From positions 1-32,556 of the forward strand of contig CBFIIQ010000036.1 in the NCBI GenBank assembly GCA_965662685.1: a stretch of 32,556 bases of DNA. The letters are read 5' to 3'. The stretch comes from Eutrophocola sp965662685. GTDB taxonomy: Bacteria > Pseudomonadota > Gammaproteobacteria > Pseudomonadales > Pseudohongiellaceae. The notes under the pieces are model-generated. The model had not been told where the DNA came from and ran no database searches. It saw only the letters and a program-made list of their open reading frames with translations. Shown here one piece after another: positions 16,819 to 24,403 of this stretch (position 1 is its first letter; every line of letters begins with the position of its first letter). Position numbers and translations under genes: made by a program.

Positions 16819-17346
16819 TTACTCTGCATCGCTATATTTGCTGTTCAGCAAAGACGTTAAAACATGATCTTCCCAACGACCGTTTATGTGCAGGTAACGC
16901 TTGGCATAGCCTTCCTTTTCAAATCCCAGTTTCTCCAGCAAGCGTGCCGACCGGGTATTTCTCGGTATATAGTTCGCACTAATCCGGTTAAGCCGGAGAT
17001 TATTAAAGGCATAATCAATTGCATGCCTGACTATTCGGGTCATTACTCCTTTGCCCTCGTGATCAGCATCTACACAATAGCCCATGTAGCAATAAAAGCC
17101 GGGACTATAGACGATATTGGTTAATGAACACGCGCCCACTATCCGGTTATCTTCCAGCCCAATAAAATGAGCAGCCCTGCCCTCCTGAAAATCACACTCT
17201 CTTTCCTTCAGTCTGCGTAGCCAGGATTCCTCACTGTAATGATCAGCACTTACCTGAGGGTGCCATGGTGAAAATCGCTCACTGTTACTGGTGTAGAAGT
17301 CGGCAAGTAAGGCGGCGTGTTTTTGCTGACTGGTAAGAATTTCCAT
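16819..17346 (-). CDS. rimJ: RimJ-like GNAT N-acetyltransferase
   Basis: 175 residues of the RimJ/RimL GNAT group. The C-terminal half, ANYIPRNTRSARLLEKLGF with EKEGYAKRYLHINGRWEDHV, follows E. coli RimJ (which acetylates the N-terminal Ala of ribosomal protein S5) closely from memory; the acetyl-CoA loop is near residues 95-105 (HEGKGVM). It lacks the first ~20 residues of E. coli RimJ. A related GNAT acting on another protein or metabolite cannot be excluded. Ribosome site before the ATG is weak (GAG). It lies between the M3 peptidase and folK, 48 bp after folK. Confidence 0.75.
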   Translation of the reverse strand: MEILTSQQKHAALLADFYTSNSERFSPWHPQVSADHYSEESWLRRLKERECDFQEGRAAHFIGLEDNRIVGACSLTNIVYSPGFYCYMGYCVDADHEGKGVMTRIVRHAIDYAFNNLRLNRISANYIPRNTRSARLLEKLGFEKEGYAKRYLHINGRWEDHVLTSLLNSKYSDAE

Positions 17347-17394
17347 ACTCGGTCTATTCAGAGATTGAGCAACTAAAATGCTGTAAAACTCTGA

Positions 17395-17907
17395 TTATTT
17401 TTTTGAAATTAATCTGCCGTGCCATTGAAAATCTATCGGCCAGATGGTTTGTTTTTCTTTATCAAAATCCGACCAGAGGGTTTTAAAACTCTGCTTTAAC
17501 ACAGGGTGTTTCTCATTACTGCAAACCTGTGAAAGTGGCCACAAAACAAAAGCATTCTCTGTGATTTCTGGCCTGGGCAAATGGATACCACTAAAATCAC
17601 CCACCATATTAGCGAATGTCAGTATATCGATATCCAGTGTTCTACCACTGAATTTAGGGCTACTTCTGTCGCGGCCATGCTTGTCCTCAATACTTTTCAA
17701 CAAGTGTGACAACTCGGCCAACTCAAGATCTGTATTGATAGCGACAACCATATTGAGAAAATTATCGCCGTCAAAACCAACAGCTTCACTTTCAAACACG
17801 GAGGAAAGGCTCAGATCATTAAAATTAAGCAGCAATGCATCCAGACAACTGGTCAGGTTGGCCATTGCGTCCTGGTTGCTGCCCAGGCTAAGCGTCACCC
17901 ATGTCAC
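17395..17907 (-). CDS. folK: HPPK: 2-amino-4-hydroxy-6-hydroxymethyldihydropteridine diphosphokinase FolK
   Basis: 170 residues. It begins VTLSLGSNQDAMANL, the family start, and carries the signature SGRTLDIDILTF with the magnesium-binding Asp residues, plus LPRPEITENAFVLWPL. FolK transfers pyrophosphate from ATP to hydroxymethyl-dihydropterin, just before FolP in folate synthesis. The start is GTG at 17907, overlapping the folB stop in GTGA (17907-17904), so translation is coupled to folB. Confidence 0.94.
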   Translation of the reverse strand: MTWVTLSLGSNQDAMANLTSCLDALLLNFNDLSLSSVFESEAVGFDGDNFLNMVVAINTDLELAELSHLLKSIEDKHGRDRSSPKFSGRTLDIDILTFANMVGDFSGIHLPRPEITENAFVLWPLSQVCSNEKHPVLKQSFKTLWSDFDKEKQTIWPIDFQWHGRLISKK

Positions 17908-18278
17908 TGGGAGCTGCTCCCAGCCATTTTGTCACCACGCTCGATTATGACACCAACATCACGCGAACCGGTAACTGCCCCTGGTTTGCCCAGTTCCAGC
18001 CTTAACCAGCTAACACCAAATTCATTCTGTACAATGTCTGCAATTCTGACACCCAGGGTTTCCATCAGCTTAAAACTGCTTTCTTCAACATACGCAGTTA
18101 ATCTTTTTGCTACTTCCTTGTAATCAAGCGCGTATTCAATTTCATCATTGACAGCCGCTTCGGAAAAATCGGATTTCATTTGCAGGTCAATGGTGACTTT
18201 TTGCCTGATTTCCCGTTCCCAGTCATAGACACCAATGACCGTCTTTACTTCGAGCTCACGTATATAAACTATATCCAA
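17904..18278 (-). CDS. folB: Dihydroneopterin aldolase FolB
   Basis: 124 residues. IRELEVKTVIGVYDWERE is the family N-terminus and LGKPGAVTGSRDVGVIIER the C-terminal signature; LDYKEV and the central helix match the tunnelling-fold octamer. It cleaves dihydroneopterin to hydroxymethyl-dihydropterin and feeds FolK. The start is TTG at 18278, chosen because GAGGA lies 7 nt ahead and no ATG in frame fits. It overlaps folK by 4 bp. plsY, which sits between folB and tsaD in many relatives, is missing; only 108 bp without a gene separate folB and tsaD. Confidence 0.94.
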   Translation of the reverse strand: MDIVYIRELEVKTVIGVYDWEREIRQKVTIDLQMKSDFSEAAVNDEIEYALDYKEVAKRLTAYVEESSFKLMETLGVRIADIVQNEFGVSWLRLELGKPGAVTGSRDVGVIIERGDKMAGSSSQ

Positions 18279-18386
18279 CTTTTCATCCTCATGTGTTTAA
18301 CCAATAAATTCTACTTTCACTTTTAATACTTGAGACTTGAGACTTTTAATATTAACGCTACCTCACCCAAAGCCCTGGCGCAAAGC

Positions 18387-19418
18387 CTAACAATCCAATG
18401 CCGTCAGCGTTTCCATATTCCAGCGTGGTTTTGCCTGAATAACCAGATCATCCCTTTGCCCCGCCAGTAATCGCATACAGCCAGCATAAGCAATCATGGC
18501 ACCATTATCGGTACAATATTTCAGTCCCGGATAAAACAATTCTCCACCTTCTTCCTTTGCCATATGTGCCAGTTTTTCTCTTAGCCGGGTATTGGCACTT
18601 ACGCCTCCGGCAATAACCAGACGCCTCATGCCACTGTGCCTGAAGGCCCGCCGGCATTTGATAACCATGGTATCCGCTACAGCCTCCTGAAAGGCCCAGG
18701 CAATGTCTGCACGGGTCTGCTCATCCAGAACACCGTCAATTTTCTCATCTTCCACGGTATTCAGCGTGGCGGTTTTTAACCCGCTAAAACTGAAATCCAG
18801 TCCGGGTCGGTTCGTCATCGGTCTGGGAAAAACGAAGCGCTGAGGATTCCCTTTTTTTGCCAGCTCCGCCACCTGGGGGCCTCCCGGATAGGGTAAACCC
18901 AGCATTTTGGCGACCTTGTCAAAGGCTTCCCCAGCCGCATCGTCCAGGGATTCTCCAATCAATTTATACTGGCCTATAGCCAACACTTCCACCAACTGTG
19001 TATGCCCTCCTGAAACCAGCAAGGCCACGAAAGGGAACTGCGGTGGATTGTCTTCCAGCAATGGCGCCAGCAGATGACCTTCCATATGGTGAACGCCTAC
19101 TGTAGGGATATCCAGTGTCATACCGATTGATCTGCCGATTGCTGCACCTACCAGTAAGGCACCGGCGAGCCCCGGTCCGGCAGTATAGGCCAAGCCATTG
19201 ATATCCTTGAGATCAAGAACGGATTTTTCCAACACTTGCTTTATCAACGGCAGGGTTTTTCGAATATGATCCCGAGAGGCAAGCTCAGGCACTACACCGC
19301 CATATTTCTGATGAAGTTCTATCTGACTGTAAAGTGCATCTGCCAATAATCCCTTTTCACTGTCGTAGACAGCAATTCCGGTTTCATCACAGGATGTTTC
19401 TATGCCAAGGACTATCAT
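18387..19418 (-). CDS. tsaD: tRNA N6-threonylcarbamoyladenosine transferase TsaD
   Basis: 343 residues, normal length. Family motifs are GIETSCDETG at the N-terminus, the metal-binding HHMEGH (about 113-118), LVSGGHTQL, and the C-terminal GGVSANTRLRE and YCTDNGAMIAYAG. TsaD, with TsaB, TsaE and TsaC-made threonylcarbamoyl-AMP, makes t6A37 in ANN-decoding tRNAs; it is essential in most bacteria. In related genomes it is divergent from rpsU. Here three genes of unrelated function occupy that junction, and the divergent neighbour is an oxidoreductase. Confidence 0.96.
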   Translation of the reverse strand: MIVLGIETSCDETGIAVYDSEKGLLADALYSQIELHQKYGGVVPELASRDHIRKTLPLIKQVLEKSVLDLKDINGLAYTAGPGLAGALLVGAAIGRSIGMTLDIPTVGVHHMEGHLLAPLLEDNPPQFPFVALLVSGGHTQLVEVLAIGQYKLIGESLDDAAGEAFDKVAKMLGLPYPGGPQVAELAKKGNPQRFVFPRPMTNRPGLDFSFSGLKTATLNTVEDEKIDGVLDEQTRADIAWAFQEAVADTMVIKCRRAFRHSGMRRLVIAGGVSANTRLREKLAHMAKEEGGELFYPGLKYCTDNGAMIAYAGCMRLLAGQRDDLVIQAKPRWNMETLTALDC

Positions 19419-19605
19419 TTATTTGTCCGGAGAATCTCTGTTTATTCCTGATCGTTTCGAAACAAGGCATTATTTTACCTGTACGTGCGGGATGCGCATA
19501 ATACCACAGCAGCCTGATTTGGCTGTTGTTTCGGCGATTACAGCGCATAAAAAACCATGTGATATCATTTCGAAACTTCAAAGTAACCTTCAAAGAGCAT
19601 TAATT

Positions 19606-20625
19606 ATGAAAGCATTTATATTAGCTGCTGGCAGCACCTCCATGGATGGCATTCAGCAAGTTGAGAAAGAAAAACCAACAGCCGGTCCTGGTGAAATCCT
19701 TGTGCGCATGCACGCGGCCTCGCTGAACTTTCGCGACCTTGGCATCATTGCCGGTAAATATTTTGGTGGTCCGGTAGCCAAAGATACGGTTTTACTGTCT
19801 GACGGTGCCGGCGAAGTTGAAGCGGTCGGAGAAGGCGTCACCCGCTTCAAGGTCAAGGATAGAGTAGCCGGTACCTTTTTCCAGGATCTGCTGGATGGCC
19901 CTGCCAATCCCATGGTAAATCCGGCACTTGGACACTCTGCTGAAGGGGTGTTGGCTCAATACATGGTTATTAAGGAAGATAACGCCGTCAAAGTCCCGGA
20001 AAACCTGGATTACCATGAAGCTGCCTGTCTGCCCTGCGCAGCCCTGACTGCCTGGCATGCCATGATGGAAGCTGGCAGGCCAGTCACAAAAGGCGATACC
20101 GTTTTACTGCTCGGTACCGGTGGTGTTTCCATTATTGCCCTGCAATTTGCCAAGGCCGCAGGTGCGAAAAGCATTATTACTTCATCGAGTGATGAGAAAC
20201 TTGAAAAGGCAAAAAGCCTTGGTGCTGATCTCCTGATTAATTACCAGAAACACCCGGACTGGGACGAAGAAGTGAAAAAGCTGACTGACGGAAAAGGGGT
20301 AGACTGTGTCGTGGAAGTGGGTGGCATTGGTACTATAAACAAGTCCATGAATTGTCTGGGTCTCGGTGGAAAAATCGGCATGATCGGAGTACTGGCCGGT
20401 GTCGATGGCGAATGCAATCCACGCAATCTGATGATGACCGGTAGCAGCATCCACGGCATCTTCGTGGGTAACCGCCGAATGTTTGAAGAAATGAACAAAG
20501 CTATCGAAGTCAATGACATCCATCCAGTCGTGGACAAGGTGTTTGACTTTGATGACACCATAGAAGCCATCAAGTATTTCAAAAGCCAGGCCCACCTGGG
20601 CAAAGTAGTCATTAATATTAACTGA
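19606..20625 (+). CDS. Zinc-free MDR family NAD(P)-dependent oxidoreductase
   Basis: 339 residues from ATG 19606; longer in-frame readings overlap tsaD. The N-terminal GroES-like domain (ILVRMHAASLNFRDLGI, DGAGEVEAVGEGV) is followed by a Rossmann domain with GTGGVS (about 160-165). Medium-chain dehydrogenases with catalytic zinc have a Cys/GHE pattern at the equivalent place; this one reads LLSDGAGEV, so it groups with quinone-oxidoreductase or enoyl-reductase-like members that work without zinc. The substrate is not recognisable. Ribosome site is weak (AGAG 9 nt ahead). It is divergent from tsaD across 187 bp, which include a 9-bp hairpin at 19506-19529. Confidence 0.82.
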   Translation: MKAFILAAGSTSMDGIQQVEKEKPTAGPGEILVRMHAASLNFRDLGIIAGKYFGGPVAKDTVLLSDGAGEVEAVGEGVTRFKVKDRVAGTFFQDLLDGPANPMVNPALGHSAEGVLAQYMVIKEDNAVKVPENLDYHEAACLPCAALTAWHAMMEAGRPVTKGDTVLLLGTGGVSIIALQFAKAAGAKSIITSSSDEKLEKAKSLGADLLINYQKHPDWDEEVKKLTDGKGVDCVVEVGGIGTINKSMNCLGLGGKIGMIGVLAGVDGECNPRNLMMTGSSIHGIFVGNRRMFEEMNKAIEVNDIHPVVDKVFDFDDTIEAIKYFKSQAHLGKVVININ

Positions 20626-20645
20626 TTTTTTATTGCGTCTTTTAA

Positions 20646-20693
20646 TGCGTCAGTTCAATGACCCAGTTCAATGTAAAACTGCGAAGTGACGCA
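20646..20693. repeat. Inverted repeat TGCGTCA/TGACGCA with nested direct repeats
   Basis: TGCGTCA (20646-20652) and TGACGCA (20687-20693) are perfect inverted copies, extended imperfectly by flanking TTTT/AAAA. Inside lies CAGTTCAATG twice (20651-20660 and 20664-20673), 13 bp apart. It begins 21 bp after the oxidoreductase stop. No T-run follows, so it is not a typical terminator. Confidence 0.45.
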
Positions 20694-20718
20694 CTGAAAA
20701 TTTCTATGGATATGTAAA

Positions 20719-20765
20719 AATATGACTTTAATCAGCAATAGCTAAACTCTGGTTAAAGTCATATT
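20719..20765. repeat. Long 17-bp stem-loop in the gene-free leader
   Basis: AATATGACTTTAATCAG (20719-20735) pairs with CTGGTTAAAGTCATATT (20749-20765): 16 Watson-Crick pairs and one G-T, loop of 13 nt. The outer 13 pairs are perfect. No T-run follows, so termination is unlikely. It may be a structured RNA, a protein-binding dyad or a remnant of a small inverted-repeat element. Confidence 0.6.
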
Positions 20766-20896
20766 GAAGTATATACATTCGCTAATGCTTTAATTCAACG
20801 AGTTCATTGCATTGCAAAATAATCAGTCATGACAGTAGCAAAATAATATTAAAGAAAACGACAAAAACAAGTTAAAAAATAGTGCCGTGATTTGTA

Positions 20897-20937
20897 ATAA
20901 TTTCCCAATATATATTTAGTGATTTGCGGGAAATTAT
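20897..20937. promoter_or_regulatory. Dyad operator candidate ahead of the LysM transglycosylase
   Basis: ATAATTTCCC (20897-20906) and GGGAAATTAT (20928-20937) form a perfect 10-bp dyad. Centres are 31 bp apart, about three helical turns, so a dimeric regulator could contact both halves on one face. It lies 40-80 bp before the start codon, where the promoter should be, and a TATGCATAAT segment overlaps and follows its right arm. Confidence 0.45.
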
Positions 20938-20977
20938 GCATAATTGCCCCGTTAATTCCCCAAGGTGAGATTTGTTA

Positions 20978-22690
20978 GTGCCTAATTTCAGAAGCTCCAG
21001 TATTCAACACAACAACAGCAGCAAGTCAGCATCCAGCATTATTGCCATGGGGCTTGCCTTGCTTATGACAGCCTGTAGTAACTTTCAGCCCCTTGAATCG
21101 GAATCCGCAATTCAAACCAGTGGTAATGAGGAAAGTCAGATTGTGGAAACTCTGGTAAGTGCTGCCGGAGACTTTGGCGACACTGATATGGACGGGCTGC
21201 TACCTGAACCGGTGACTGAAGAGGATGCGGTTTTACAAGCAGAACAAACAGTGCCAGTTACCCCCACTATCAACATGACTGCCAACCGTGTTGTGGAAAG
21301 AGCTATTAATGATCACTTGCAGAATCGCCAGACGCTACTGAAGATCTGGATTGAAAGAAGTCACACCTATTTTCCGATGATCGAGGAAATTTTCGCCGAG
21401 GAAGAAGTTCCAGATGAATTGAAATATCTTGCTCTGGGCGAAAGCAGTCTCAGACCTACCGTCAGAAGCTCTGCCGGCGCTGTGGGAATGTGGCAGTTCA
21501 TGTATGGCACCGCACGCGCTTCAGGTCTTGAAATCAATACCTGGGCTGATGAAAGAAGAGACCCTGAAAAAGCCACACGAGCTGCCGCAAGACACTTCAA
21601 GGAACTCTACGAAAGTTACAACGGAAATTGGGAAATGGTGCTGGCCGGTTATAACTGCAGCTACCGCTGTATCACTCGTGCCGCCCGGCGTGCCGGCAAA
21701 GCCATTGAAGACAATCCCTCTTACTGGGAAATTTATCCGTTCCTGCCGCGCGAAACCCGTGGCTTTGTGCCCAAGTTCATCGCCGCTGCATTGATTGTCT
21801 CCAATCCTGAAATGTATGGTATCCAGGCTGAAGATTTTGGTCAGGAGATTGCCTATGACATCGTTGAAATCAATGGCATGCTCTCTATTGAAGCCGCTGC
21901 CATGCTTACAGGAACCGATATAGCCACAATAAGAGCGCTAAATCCTGAACTGTTAAAAGCCAGTCTGCCAGACCAGGCTGAACCCTACTCCCTGAGAATC
22001 CCGTTAGGCACCTTTGACCGATTTGTTCGAGCTTTTGACAATCTGCCAGAAGAAGAAAAAGTATCACCCAGTGAATACATCATCGTCCGCGGCGACACCC
22101 TTGACAGAATTGCCCGTTCTTTTGAAACCAGTGTTGATGAGCTCAAGGCAGTTAATGGAATACGCGGTCATATAATTCACCCGGGCCAAAAACTGTTGAT
22201 CCCCGGGACTGGCATTTCAACAAGCATCGCCATTGCCAGCCGCGAACACAAGTCGGTGGCTTATGGTGAAAACCAGTTCAAACCCATCAAGTTACGCGAT
22301 GAATATCAGCTCGTTGAACTGAGCGGTTCTACTGAAGCCGCCCCCTTAATGGCTGTCACCCTGAGCGCAGACGTTGAAGATAACCTAATGGTTCCCACCA
22401 TATACCAGGTGCGAAGCGGGGATACCCTGGGCATTATTGCGGAGCGCTTTAATGTTTCTGTAAGGGAAATTCAACAATGGAATAATGTTCGCGGCACAAC
22501 GATTTATATCAACCAGGAATTAACCATTCACTCCGTGGGTGCAACCCCGGTGACTACCTATCGTGTGCAACGCGGTGACAACCTGAGCATGATCGCGCGT
22601 CGTTTTGGCGTTTCTATTGAAAGCATTAAACGCCGCAATGGCTTGCGTAACAACATGATCTTTCCGGGGCAGGATCTTTCGATCAACTAG
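20978..22690 (+). CDS. MltD-like membrane-bound lytic transglycosylase with three LysM domains
   Basis: 570 residues, predicted outer-membrane lipoprotein: hydrophobic segment then MTAC with Cys33. The SLT domain (about 125-260) has the catalytic Glu155 in ALGESSL and the AVGMWQFM motif; it cleaves glycan strands to 1,6-anhydromuropeptides. Three LysM modules follow: about 365-412 (YIIVRGDTLDRIA), 475-520 (YQVRSGDTLGIIA) and 525-569 (YRVQRGDNLSMIA). The order lipobox-SLT-LysM matches MltD, which has two or more LysM copies. The fourth SLT motif is unusual: GYNCSYRCITRAARR where relatives usually have YNAGxG. GTG 20978 and TTG 20972 are both possible starts around AAGGTGAG. The product feeds the AmgK/MurU recycling pathway encoded earlier in the window (inference). 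Confidence 0.9.
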   Translation: MPNFRSSSIQHNNSSKSASSIIAMGLALLMTACSNFQPLESESAIQTSGNEESQIVETLVSAAGDFGDTDMDGLLPEPVTEEDAVLQAEQTVPVTPTINMTANRVVERAINDHLQNRQTLLKIWIERSHTYFPMIEEIFAEEEVPDELKYLALGESSLRPTVRSSAGAVGMWQFMYGTARASGLEINTWADERRDPEKATRAAARHFKELYESYNGNWEMVLAGYNCSYRCITRAARRAGKAIEDNPSYWEIYPFLPRETRGFVPKFIAAALIVSNPEMYGIQAEDFGQEIAYDIVEINGMLSIEAAAMLTGTDIATIRALNPELLKASLPDQAEPYSLRIPLGTFDRFVRAFDNLPEEEKVSPSEYIIVRGDTLDRIARSFETSVDELKAVNGIRGHIIHPGQKLLIPGTGISTSIAIASREHKSVAYGENQFKPIKLRDEYQLVELSGSTEAAPLMAVTLSADVEDNLMVPTIYQVRSGDTLGIIAERFNVSVREIQQWNNVRGTTIYINQELTIHSVGATPVTTYRVQRGDNLSMIARRFGVSIESIKRRNGLRNNMIFPGQDLSIN

Positions 22691-22718
22691 GGAATCGCTT
22701 ATAACTCATGTAAGATAC

Positions 22719-22739
22719 TTCGCGGCCAAAGGCCGCGAA
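22719..22739 (+). terminator. GC-rich hairpin after the LysM transglycosylase
   Basis: TTCGCGGCC and GGCCGCGAA form a perfect 9-bp stem with an AAA loop between convergent genes. On the plus strand no T-run follows; on the minus strand a TTTT precedes the stem, which is the wrong side. It probably acts as a transcript-end stabiliser or weak terminator, perhaps with Rho. Confidence 0.55.
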
Positions 22740-22747
22740 AACATGCT

Positions 22748-24403
22748 TTAACTTCCTGCAAACAACCCCTTTTTCACCCCATCCATGGACTGCACAATCT
22801 TTCCTCCAGCCTGAATATCTTTGGCAATTGCTTCGATATAGGAATCCATAGCCTGCTCATAGTCATTCCAGATAAGCGCCTTGTCCTTGTCAAAATCACG
22901 TCCAATGACTTCATAAATTGCCGTATATAGAGGGAGCGTCGCTGCAGACAGTGTCTGACTGGCATCGTAATGCCCACATTCCATGTGCGAACGAAGTTCT
23001 GCCGCCTGGATTCCGAACAACAAACTGATCGCCATATACTGCTGGTAAATTTCTACCGAACGCCGGGCCAGATTGGCTGAACCAAAACCCTGGGAATTAA
23101 TATTCTGATTAAAGCCTTCGGCATGGGTCGGGAAATGAGGCGTCAGGGCATTTCCATAAAACTGCAGTTGCGGCATGATGCAGTTGCCGCAAATCTGCAG
23201 ACTTTGCAGACCGCCGTTAATTGAACGCTCAGTATTCCCTACCAGCATCGCCGAAAGCCCATTATTGAATGCCGGCATCACCGCCATGGCGATCTGTACA
23301 TCCAGATGCTTGGCCAGCATGCCTATATGAAAGCGCAACTGATCCATACCTACGCCAATATACTGTCCCAGGAAATTGCCCCCGTGATAGGTATGACCGG
23401 CATCGGCATCTACCAGGGGATTATCCGTAGCAGAATTAATTTCTGTTTCAACCTGCTCGGCAATTTGCCGCAGGCCATCTACTGCCGGGCCCATATACTG
23501 GGGAAGACAGCGCAAGGAATAGCGATCCTGAATAGGCTCATCACCACCACGAAATTCATGCTGGCCTTCCAGTTCGTCACAAATCAGTTTGGAACCGGCC
23601 AGTAACTCCAGCATAACTGCCGCGGAGGCAACCTGACCGCCGAAGGGTTTACGGGCATGAATAAATGGATGAAAGGATTGGTTGGTGGCTCCCAAGCCCT
23701 GAAACAACAGGGAATGGGCACCAAAAGACAGTGCCAGTAAATTACCCGTGTCATAAATGACGCCTGCCGCTATTCCCGCCATGACCGAGGTACCATTGAC
23801 CATGGCCAGTCCTTCTTTCGGACCCAGCTCTTCGCGCTCCAGGCCAATGGCTTTCAAGGCACTTTGTGCCCCCATCTCCCTACCCTGGTAATCCACTTTC
23901 CAGCTTTCATCCAGCCCGATAAGACAAGCCGTGATATAGGACAGGGGGGACAGATCGCCACTGGCACCGATTGAGGCAAATTCACGTACATGAGGCGTTA
24001 CGCCTTCATTCAGGAAGATTCCCATACGCTCAATCATCGACATGCGAATGCCCGAGGCACCCTGTAAATGCGAGTTCATCCTAACCAGAATTGAGGCTCT
24101 GACATCTGCATCAGGCAATCGATTACCGGTGCCTACCTTGTGAAACCACGGAATGTTATTTTGTAATTCCATCGCCTGTTCCTTCGAAATGGCTTTATAA
24201 GCCATTGCACCGAAACCACTGGTGACACCGTAAATAGGTTTATTGTCAGCTACGGCCTGAAGGATGAAGTCATTCGACTTTTTTACCCGTTCCTGAACCT
24301 GAGCGTCATCTGTGATGGCGACTTTTGCCCCTGCTCTGGCAACGCTAACCACCTGCTCAATGGTGAGAGCTTCTCCGGAAACTGTTACTTGCTTGTTATT
24401 CAT
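22748..24403 (-). CDS. MIO-type aromatic amino acid ammonia-lyase (PAL/TAL-like)
   Basis: 551 residues. Ala147-Ser148-Gly149 in ASIGASGDLSPLSYIT form the MIO cofactor; Tyr58 (YGVTSGFG), Asn203 (MVNGTS) and IQDRYSLRCLPQ (291-302) are the other active-site motifs. The enzyme removes ammonia from an aromatic amino acid to give a cinnamate-type acid or urocanate. Along its length it resembles cyanobacterial phenylalanine ammonia-lyase more than hutH (for example GASGIR, THAEGFNQNINSQG, ARRSVEIYQ). The substrate-selectivity pair is Phe87-His88 (PWFHKVGTG): Phe as in PAL, His as in HAL. No hut gene, CoA ligase or pigment gene is next to it, so histidine ammonia-lyase would be an unsafe label. AGGGTG lies 5 nt before the ATG. 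It is convergent with the transglycosylase and divergent from rpsU. Confidence 0.88.
   Translation of the reverse strand: MNNKQVTVSGEALTIEQVVSVARAGAKVAITDDAQVQERVKKSNDFILQAVADNKPIYGVTSGFGAMAYKAISKEQAMELQNNIPWFHKVGTGNRLPDADVRASILVRMNSHLQGASGIRMSMIERMGIFLNEGVTPHVREFASIGASGDLSPLSYITACLIGLDESWKVDYQGREMGAQSALKAIGLEREELGPKEGLAMVNGTSVMAGIAAGVIYDTGNLLALSFGAHSLLFQGLGATNQSFHPFIHARKPFGGQVASAAVMLELLAGSKLICDELEGQHEFRGGDEPIQDRYSLRCLPQYMGPAVDGLRQIAEQVETEINSATDNPLVDADAGHTYHGGNFLGQYIGVGMDQLRFHIGMLAKHLDVQIAMAVMPAFNNGLSAMLVGNTERSINGGLQSLQICGNCIMPQLQFYGNALTPHFPTHAEGFNQNINSQGFGSANLARRSVEIYQQYMAISLLFGIQAAELRSHMECGHYDASQTLSAATLPLYTAIYEVIGRDFDKDKALIWNDYEQAMDSYIEAIAKDIQAGGKIVQSMDGVKKGLFAGS

Larger units (their letters stand above)
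20626..20977. other. AT-rich gene-free leader with nested inverted repeats
   Basis: This 352-bp stretch between the oxidoreductase and the LysM transglycosylase has no plausible gene and is visibly richer in A/T than the coding DNA on both sides. It holds three separate inverted repeats, each listed on its own. It presumably contains the promoter of the transglycosylase gene, and it could encode a small structured RNA. Confidence 0.6.

Noticed and set aside
19402..19605. N-terminal extension of the MDR oxidoreductase
   Set aside because: It overlaps the tsaD start region and is Cys/Arg-rich without family similarity; ATG 19606 begins the GroES-like domain.
20663..20675. 13-base identity CCAGTTCAATGTA with bases 5-17 inside the IS3 OrfA
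   Set aside because: Exact matches of this length are expected by chance among all pairs in 32 kb, and the flanks do not match, so no IS remnant is claimed.
22748..24403. Histidine ammonia-lyase hutH of a histidine-use operon
   Set aside because: No hutU, hutI or hutC nearby, and the sequence follows PAL/TAL-type enzymes; His88 alone does not prove histidine as substrate.
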